The notes beneath the pieces are model-generated. The model was not told the DNA's origin. It was given only the letters and a program-made list of their open reading frames with translations, and searched no databases. From the NCBI GenBank assembly GCA_016206815.1, contig JACQQT010000016.1, positions 1-10,860 of the forward strand: DNA of 10,860 nucleotides, read 5' to 3'. Made by a program: the position numbers and the translations under genes. Each line of letters opens with the position of its first letter. Position 1 is the stretch's first letter. Below are positions 6,600 through 10,860 of this stretch, piece by piece. The stretch is from Candidatus Omnitrophota bacterium. Lineage in GTDB: Bacteria; Omnitrophota; Omnitrophia; Omnitrophales; Danuiimicrobiaceae.

Positions 6600-7968
6600 C
6601 GGATAAATCCTTCTCCTGATCGCGATGCTTGAGCGCCTCAGGCAAGCATGAAAAATCTCCGAGCCGTTCAAACACCAAACGGCCGAGCGCCGAGCGAATC
6701 GGGTCCAGCTGAACGGTGCCGATGACTTCATTCGCAAAACCGTAAGCCAAGAGTTTCCGGGCTTTCTCCCGGCTAATCCCCCGCGTTTCAAAGTAAAACA
6801 GCGCTTCTTCTTCCAGTTGTCCGACCGCCGCGCCGTGCGTACATTTCACATCATCCGCCAAAATCTCAAGCTGGGGTTTGGTATCCACCGTCGCCTGTTC
6901 GGATAAAAGTAAATTCTTGTTCACCTGATGGGCATCTGTTTTTTGGGCATCTTGACGGACCAAAACTCTTCCGCTGAAAACCGCGGTCGATTGACCGGTG
7001 AGAATCCCTTTGTAAAGCTGGTGGCTCGTCCCGTGCGGTTTGGGGTGGTGAACGAACGTGGCGTTATCGATATGTTGATCCCCGGAGGTTAAATAAAGAC
7101 CGTTCAAGGTGCACTCGGAGCCTTCCGCGGCAAGATTCACATTCAAATTATGACGGGAAATCTTTGCGCCGAACGAAATCGAGAACGACAAAAAGTGGCT
7201 GCCTTTGTTTTGCTCAACCTGTGTGGTTCCGATGTGGAAGGAGTTTCCGTTTTTCTGTTGAAGCCTGTAATAATGAAGCGCCGCATCTTCTCCCAAGGCG
7301 ATCTCCGTCACCGCATTGGTAAAGGAATGCCCCCCTCCCCGTGACACGTAGCTTTCAACCACAGTGGCTTTGCTATTTCCGGCGCCAACGATTAAAACGC
7401 GCGGGTGAGAAACAATGCCCGCTGCTTCCGCATGCGAAATAAAAATGAGGTGAATCGGATTCTCAATCATGGCCCCTTCGGGCAGATAAACCAAAGCGCC
7501 GTCTTCGAGAAAAGCCGTATTCAAAGCCGCAAAAGCATCTGCATCCCGTCCGATCAATTGACCGAGATAAGGTTCGATCAAGCGGGATTCGGAACGAAAA
7601 ACAGCTTTCAAACTGCACACTTTGACTCCGTTTCCGGAAGGCGCTCTCGAAAGACGGGGGACGAAGGATCCGTTCAGGAAAACCAGGCGATGCCAATTTT
7701 GCTGGCCGAAAAGAAAAGGACTGATTTGATCGTTGGAAAGTTCAATTTGCGGCTGAAGCGAGGGCAGCCGGAAAGAAGTCTCCGCGATCGGCGTGACGTT
7801 AGTGTACTTCCAGGCCTCCTCCCGCGTGGTCGGAAAACCCAGCTTTGCAAACCGGCCGATCGCTTCCCGCTGTGCTTCGCGAACCCACGACGGATTCCCT
7901 CCGTTTCCTCTCCCTTGCAAGGACTCGAAAGCATTCAGGTACGGCGTCTTCAAAACATCACGGTTCAT
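6586..7968 (-). CDS. sufD: Fe-S scaffold complex subunit SufD
   Basis: A 460-residue subunit of the cytoplasmic SufBC2D scaffold, on which Fe-S clusters are built at the SufB-SufD interface. It shows the SufD N-terminal region with TREEAWKYTN (48-57), followed by a long beta-helix core: FLEDGALVYLPEGAMIENPI (about 153-172), then THGAAVGQLEEEALFYFETR (377-396), which is the SUF domain hallmark. H378 in KCTHGA corresponds to the His (H360 in E. coli SufD) proposed as a nascent-cluster ligand paired with a SufB cysteine. ATG 7968 overlaps the sufC stop in an ATGA arrangement, with GGGAG about 11 nt upstream, so translational coupling is likely. An in-frame ATG at 8016 lies inside sufC and adds only low-complexity Gly/Ser sequence, so it is rejected. 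Confidence 0.96.
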   Translation of the reverse strand: MNRDVLKTPYLNAFESLQGRGNGGNPSWVREAQREAIGRFAKLGFPTTREEAWKYTNVTPIAETSFRLPSLQPQIELSNDQISPFLFGQQNWHRLVFLNGSFVPRLSRAPSGNGVKVCSLKAVFRSESRLIEPYLGQLIGRDADAFAALNTAFLEDGALVYLPEGAMIENPIHLIFISHAEAAGIVSHPRVLIVGAGNSKATVVESYVSRGGGHSFTNAVTEIALGEDAALHYYRLQQKNGNSFHIGTTQVEQNKGSHFLSFSISFGAKISRHNLNVNLAAEGSECTLNGLYLTSGDQHIDNATFVHHPKPHGTSHQLYKGILTGQSTAVFSGRVLVRQDAQKTDAHQVNKNLLLSEQATVDTKPQLEILADDVKCTHGAAVGQLEEEALFYFETRGISREKARKLLAYGFANEVIGTVQLDPIRSALGRLVFERLGDFSCLPEALKHRDQEKDLSDGGL

Positions 7969-8741
7969 TTTGTTTTTACTCCCTCGCCCGCTTCCGGCTC
8001 CCGCTCCTTGACCCAATCGTAACCCTTCTCCTCAAGTTGAAAAGCCAGTGCTTTGGTCCCGGATTTGACGATCCGGCCGCCGAGCAGCACATGCACATAA
8101 TCGGGAACGATGTAATTTAAAAGTCTTTGATAATGAGTCACCAAAACCGTTGCGCGTTCCGGATTTCTTAACTGGTTAACGCCTTCCGCCACGATTCTTA
8201 AAGCATCGATATCCAAGCCGGAATCCGTCTCATCCAGAATGGAAAGTTTGGGTTCCAAAATCGCCATCTGCAGGATTTCGTTCCGCTTTTTCTCACCGCC
8301 TGAAAATCCCTCATTCACCGGACGATTGAGGAAACTCGGATCCATTTTGACGAGCTTCATTTTCTCTTTTAAGAGCTCCAGAAAATCAACGGCGTCGAGC
8401 TCTTCAAGCCCCTGGTGCGCCCTGATTTCATTGAGCGCTGCCTTTAAAAAATAAGCGTTGCTGACTCCCGCAATCTCAACCGGGTACTGAAACGCCAGGA
8501 AAACGCCTTCGCGCGCCCTGGCTTCCGCGCTCATTTCAATCAAGTTCTTGCCTTGATAAAATACGTCGCCTTGGGTCACCGTATAAGATTCGTTTCCGGC
8601 AAGGACCTGCGTGAGCGTACTTTTCCCGGAACCGTTCGGCCCCATAATCGCATGCACTTCACCGGCGCGGACTTTGAGGTGAATTCCCTTTAAGATTTCT
8701 TTTCCTTCAATCGATACGTGTAAATTTTTGACCTCAAGCAT
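7965..8741 (-). CDS. sufC: SUF scaffold ATPase SufC
   Basis: A 258-residue soluble ABC-type ATPase that drives conformational change of SufB-SufD during cluster assembly. Nucleotide-binding motifs are complete: Walker A GPNGSGKST (34-42), Q-loop Q85 in FQYPVEI, signature FSGGEKKR (146-153, including K152, which matters in SufC), Walker B and catalytic Glu in LSILDETDSGLD (D170, E171), and H-loop H203 in VTHYQ. The Q-loop FQYP and DETDSGLD are typical of SufC rather than transporter ATPases, and no membrane partner is encoded nearby. Start ATG 8741 follows a purine-rich AGGAGG-containing stretch; the gap from sufB is 26 nt. Its stop overlaps the sufD start by four bases. The C-terminus beyond about 245 is a short polar tail. 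Confidence 0.98.
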   Translation of the reverse strand: MLEVKNLHVSIEGKEILKGIHLKVRAGEVHAIMGPNGSGKSTLTQVLAGNESYTVTQGDVFYQGKNLIEMSAEARAREGVFLAFQYPVEIAGVSNAYFLKAALNEIRAHQGLEELDAVDFLELLKEKMKLVKMDPSFLNRPVNEGFSGGEKKRNEILQMAILEPKLSILDETDSGLDIDALRIVAEGVNQLRNPERATVLVTHYQRLLNYIVPDYVHVLLGGRIVKSGTKALAFQLEEKGYDWVKEREPEAGEGVKTK

Positions 8742-8767
8742 TCTGTTTCCCCCCGCCCTCCTGTGGT

Positions 8768-10204
8768 TTATCCAACGGCTCCCTCTAAACTGACGCTTAA
8801 CAGTTTGGAAGCCTCGACCGCAAATTCCATCGGTAAATTCTTAAACACCTCTTTACAAAACCCGTTGATAATCATCGACACCGCGTTTTCAGGGGAAATC
8901 CCCCGCTGTTTACAATAAAAAAGCTGATCCTCGCTGATTTTGGAAGTCGAAGCTTCATGCTCCACTTTTGCAGTTCGATTCTTAACCTCAATATACGGAA
9001 GCGTGTTGGCGGCGCACCGGCTTCCCAAAAGGAGCGAATCGCACTGGGTATAATTTCTCGCGTTCATCGCGGCCGGCATCACCTTGATCAACCCGCGATA
9101 CGTATTGTCCCCATGGCCCGCCGAAATTCCTTTTGCAATGACGGTGCTTTTCGTGTTCTTTCCGATATGAATCATCTTCGTGCCGGTATCTGCCTGCTGG
9201 TAATTGTTGGTCAAGGCAACCGAATAAAATTCTCCGATGGAGTCATCCCCCTGCAGAATGACGCTCGGATATTTCCAAGTGATCGCCGAACCGGTTTCCA
9301 CCTGCGTCCAGGATATTTTGGAACGATGGCCGGCGCACTTGCCGCGCTTCGTCACAAAGTTGTAAATGCCGCCTTTGCCTTCTTTGTCGCCCGCATACCA
9401 ATTCTGTACCGTCGAATATTTAATCTGAGCTCCTTCCAGCGCCACCAGTTCCACCACCGCGGCGTGCAATTGATTTTTGTCGCGAATCGGTGCCGTACAG
9501 CCTTCCAGATAACTCACGTAACTGCCCTCGTCGGCAACGATCAGCGTTCGTTCAAACTGCCCCGTATCTGCACTGTTGATGCGAAAATAAGTGGAAAGCT
9601 CCATCGGGCACCGCACACCTTTGGGGATATAACAAAAAGAGCCGTCGCTGAAAACGGCTGAGTTAAGTGCCGCATAAAAATTATCCGCGTAGGGCACCAC
9701 GGAACCTAAATACTTTTTCACGAGTTCCGTGTGATTTTGGACGGCCTCTGAGAATGAGCAAAAGATAACTCCCTTCTCCGCCAACTTCTCTTTAAAGGTA
9801 GTCGCCACAGAAACGCTGTCGAAAACGGCATCGACAGCTACGCCGGCCAGGCGTTTCTGTTCATCCAGCGGAATGCCGAGTTTTTCGTACGTTTCCAAAA
9901 TTTCTTTGTCGATCTCATCCAAACTTCCGGGTCCGTCTTTTTTCTGTTTAGGCGCCGAGTAATAAATCATATCCTGATAATCAATCGCCGGATAATGAAC
10001 ATGCTGCCAGCGGGGTTCGGTCATCTGAAGCCAGCGGCGGTAGGCATTCAGCCGCCACTGGAGCATAAAGGCAGGTTCTTTCTTTTTTAAAGAAATAAAA
10101 CGAATGATTTCCTCGTTCAAACCGCGCGGTGCGCTATCGGCTTCTACGTCCGTAACGAAACCCCATTTATATTCCCGATTCACCAATGCTTTTGCCTGAT
10201 CCAT
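8768..10204 (-). CDS. sufB: Fe-S scaffold complex subunit SufB
   Basis: A 478-residue core scaffold subunit of SufBC2D that receives sulfur and carries the nascent cluster. Length is normal for the family. Markers in order: REYKWGFVTD (10-19), WRLNAYRRW (50-58), the SUF core with SDGSFCYIPKGVRCPMELST (186-205), EGCTAPIRDKNQLH (234-247), WKYPSVILQGDDSIGEFYSV (310-329) and AKVEHEASTSKISEDQLFY (412-430). C388 in YTQCDSLL is equivalent to C405 of E. coli SufB, which faces the SufD His at the assembly interface; C236 in EGCTAP matches the conserved C254. ATG 10204 has AAAGGAGG nine bases upstream, the best ribosome binding site in the operon, consistent with this being the first structural gene, 24 nt after the Rrf2 regulator. 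Confidence 0.98.
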   Translation of the reverse strand: MDQAKALVNREYKWGFVTDVEADSAPRGLNEEIIRFISLKKKEPAFMLQWRLNAYRRWLQMTEPRWQHVHYPAIDYQDMIYYSAPKQKKDGPGSLDEIDKEILETYEKLGIPLDEQKRLAGVAVDAVFDSVSVATTFKEKLAEKGVIFCSFSEAVQNHTELVKKYLGSVVPYADNFYAALNSAVFSDGSFCYIPKGVRCPMELSTYFRINSADTGQFERTLIVADEGSYVSYLEGCTAPIRDKNQLHAAVVELVALEGAQIKYSTVQNWYAGDKEGKGGIYNFVTKRGKCAGHRSKISWTQVETGSAITWKYPSVILQGDDSIGEFYSVALTNNYQQADTGTKMIHIGKNTKSTVIAKGISAGHGDNTYRGLIKVMPAAMNARNYTQCDSLLLGSRCAANTLPYIEVKNRTAKVEHEASTSKISEDQLFYCKQRGISPENAVSMIINGFCKEVFKNLPMEFAVEASKLLSVSLEGAVG

Positions 10205-10228
10205 CGCTTAAGCCTCCTTTCTTTCAAT

Positions 10229-10693
10229 CTAGCCGGCAATCACCAAATGCTTCACTTCGGTTTCTTCCTTGGCAATCATTTCAAGCGTGACCGAACTATA
10301 AAAATGGTCCAAAAGCTCTTTGGTCTTCCGCCAAACCGGCCGGAGACCGCACATCGAAAAATGCGTGCAGACAATATTCTTGCGGATGACCGGCTCACAA
10401 AAAACGCCGAACGTCTGGATATCGAAGGTTGAACCGCCTTCCAGCGCTTCGATAATTTCTTTTAACGTGATTTCGGAAGGCTTGCGTGCCAACGCATACC
10501 CGCCTTGTTTGCCCTGATGGGACACAACAATATTCGCCGCACGCAATTTTTGAAGAATCTTCTCAATATAAGTAGAAGAAAAACGTTCGTTTTTCACAAT
10601 CTCCTTAATGGTCACGAGATCGGCTGTCGAATGGTTCCGCGCCATGTAAATCAGGCACACAAGCCCGTACTCTGTCTTGGTCGTGAACCGCAT
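10229..10693 (-). CDS. Rrf2-family transcriptional regulator (IscR/SufR-like)
   Basis: A 154-residue winged-helix DNA-binding protein at the head of the operon. The N-terminus MRFTTKTEYGLVCLIYMA is the Rrf2 first helix. The recognition segment FSSTYIEKILQKLRAANIV (38-56) and wing SHQGKQGGYALAR (58-70) parallel IscR. Cysteines C99, C109 and C115 lie where IscR holds its Fe-S cluster, but spacing is C-x9-C-x5-C rather than C-x5-C-x5-C, so cluster binding is likely but its geometry may differ. The inferred role is to sense Fe-S status and regulate its own operon; candidate operators lie 14-57 nt upstream. ATG 10693 has AAAGGAGAG at good distance. It is followed by sufB after 24 nt. No gene symbol is given because IscR, SufR and other Rrf2 subgroups cannot be told apart here. 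Confidence 0.95.
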   Translation of the reverse strand: MRFTTKTEYGLVCLIYMARNHSTADLVTIKEIVKNERFSSTYIEKILQKLRAANIVVSHQGKQGGYALARKPSEITLKEIIEALEGGSTFDIQTFGVFCEPVIRKNIVCTHFSMCGLRPVWRKTKELLDHFYSSVTLEMIAKEETEVKHLVIAG

Positions 10694-10706
10694 GGGTAAT
10701 CTCTCC

Positions 10707-10728
10707 TTTTGCTATAAGTATAGCAAAA
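10707..10728. promoter_or_regulatory. Perfect 10+10 bp inverted repeat over the -10 region
   Basis: TTTTGCTATA (10707-10716) and TATAGCAAAA (10719-10728) are exact reverse complements around a 2-bp centre. The repeat covers the proposed -10 hexamer of the rrf2-suf promoter and runs into the Shine-Dalgarno of the Rrf2 gene. A dimeric regulator bound here would block RNA polymerase, so an operator is the simplest reading. The binding protein could be the Rrf2 protein itself or an unrelated repressor. As RNA only part of it would be transcribed. Confidence 0.55.
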
Positions 10729-10746
10729 CCAGACTAAATTTGTCCA
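10717..10746 (-). promoter_or_regulatory. Predicted sigma70-type promoter of the rrf2-suf operon
   Basis: On the minus strand, TGGACA (10746-10741; 5 of 6 matches to the -35 consensus) and TATACT (10722-10717; 5 of 6 matches to the -10 consensus) are separated by 18 bp. The start point would fall near 10710, giving a very short leader that begins at the AAAAGGAGAG ribosome binding site of the Rrf2 gene. No better pair is seen between 10694 and 10800, though a lone perfect TATAAT lies at 10794-10789 without a good -35. Confidence 0.55.
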
Positions 10747-10750
10747 GATT
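10726..10750. promoter_or_regulatory. IscR type-1-like operator candidate
   Basis: The core GACTAAATTTGTC (10732-10744) matches 12 of 13 positions of the E. coli IscR type-1 core GACTRWWWYAGTC. Over the whole 25-bp consensus I count about 19 matches, weaker in the outer arms. It overlaps the proposed -35 and fills the promoter spacer, the expected place for repression by an Fe-S-loaded Rrf2 regulator encoded by the first gene. A related 12-mer repeats in direct orientation: CCAGACTAAATT (10729-10740) and CCAGATTGAATT (10744-10755), 10 of 12 identical and 15 bp apart. Consensus sites outside proteobacteria may differ, so this is a motif-based inference. Confidence 0.45.
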
Positions 10751-10778
10751 GAATTGGTCTTTAGGTAGGAAATACTCG

Positions 10779-10803
10779 TAAGTTATTTATTATAAATAAC
10801 TTA
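10779..10803. repeat. Perfect 12+12 bp AT-rich palindrome upstream of the promoter
   Basis: TAAGTTATTTAT (10779-10790) and ATAAATAACTTA (10792-10803) are exact reverse complements around a single central base. The minus strand carries a perfect TATAAT at its centre (10794-10789) but no good -35 is visible. It lies 30-odd bp upstream of the proposed -35. Possible roles are a second operator, an upstream binding site, or the 3' hairpin of the preceding gene, whose putative stop TAA coincides with its right end. No T-run follows on either strand beyond what the repeat itself contains. Confidence 0.6.
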
Positions 10804-10860
10804 TAAACTGTATGACTCTTTAAATAAGGCCTTGAGCGCCGCCCACTTTGGGTGAAAATC
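10801..10860 (-). CDS. Possible 3' end of an upstream minus-strand gene
   Basis: Reading the minus strand from the window edge gives 19 sense codons (DFHPKWAALKALFKESYSL) and a TAA at 10803-10801. The base composition switches from GC-rich to AT-rich right at this point, as expected where a coding region ends. The product is not recognisable from so few residues, and a second minus-strand frame is also open over the same stretch, so this is only a suggestion. Confidence 0.25.
   Translation of the reverse strand, partial: DFHPKWAALKALFKESYSL

Noticed and set aside
6600..6791. N-terminal extension of SufS upstream of 6599
   Set aside because: The added 64 residues are an out-of-frame reading of sufD; ATG 6599 has a strong ribosome binding site and the family N-terminus.
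7405..8022. A 205-codon open frame on the plus strand
   Set aside because: Antisense to sufD and the sufC end; its sequence is Arg/Ser/Pro-rich with no recognisable domain.
8957..9661. A 234-codon open frame on the plus strand
   Set aside because: It lies wholly opposite sufB, has no family-like sequence, and is rich in residues typical of antisense translation; sufB in the other strand is unambiguous.
1..10860. CRISPR arrays, tRNA or rRNA genes, insertion sequences, prophage or toxin-antitoxin genes
   Set aside because: I saw no regularly spaced repeats, no cloverleaf or rRNA-like stretches, and no transposase, integrase or phage-like proteins; nearly all bases belong to the genes listed.

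Overview
The window carries a nearly complete bacterial iron-sulfur (Fe-S) cluster assembly operon on the minus strand. It is flanked by two plus-strand genes: a 5'-truncated ilvD and a HAD-family phosphatase-like gene. The DNA is of moderate GC content, genes are tightly packed, and every minus-strand gene follows the one before it with a short gap or a few bases of overlap. The mix of a SUF core (sufBCDSUT) with SufU, SufT, a second IscS/NifS-type desulfurase, an A-type carrier and an Rrf2 regulator suits a free-living, probably anaerobic or microaerophilic bacterium. A PVC-superphylum or Omnitrophota-like uncultured lineage is a tentative guess from gene content only; nothing in the sequence proves the taxonomy.

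Layout. Bases 1-1320 (+): C-terminal four fifths of dihydroxy-acid dehydratase (ilvD), itself an Fe-S enzyme of branched-chain amino acid synthesis. Bases 1321-1436: intergenic, dominated by an 80-nt near-perfect palindrome (1346-1425) capped by a C(GAAA)G loop, whose apparently unpaired middle is built of tandem G.A mismatches. Bases 1437-2300 (+): HAD hydrolase. It converges on, and overlaps by 29 nt, the last gene of the minus-strand operon.

The operon, in transcription order from right to left: Rrf2 regulator (10693-10229), sufB, sufC, sufD, sufS, sufU, sufT, iscS-like cysteine desulfurase, iscA-like carrier, and a membrane-anchored 3D-domain protein (2733-2272). SufS with SufU (and perhaps IscS) mobilises sulfur from cysteine. 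SufBCD is the ATP-driven scaffold. SufT and the A-type carrier are maturation and delivery factors. The Rrf2 protein, with three clustered cysteines, probably senses cluster status and controls the operon from the promoter region just upstream of itself.

Bases 10694-10860 hold the control region. It has a plausible sigma70 promoter (TGGACA, 18 bp, TATACT), an IscR type-1-like half-conserved dyad overlapping the -35 and spacer, a perfect 10+10 bp inverted repeat over the -10, and farther upstream a perfect 12+12 bp AT-rich palindrome. The last 60 bases may be the 3' end of another minus-strand gene. I see no wholly unknown enzyme system. The least explained items are the 80-nt G.A-rich palindrome, the layered operators, and the 3D-domain gene at the tail of an Fe-S operon.
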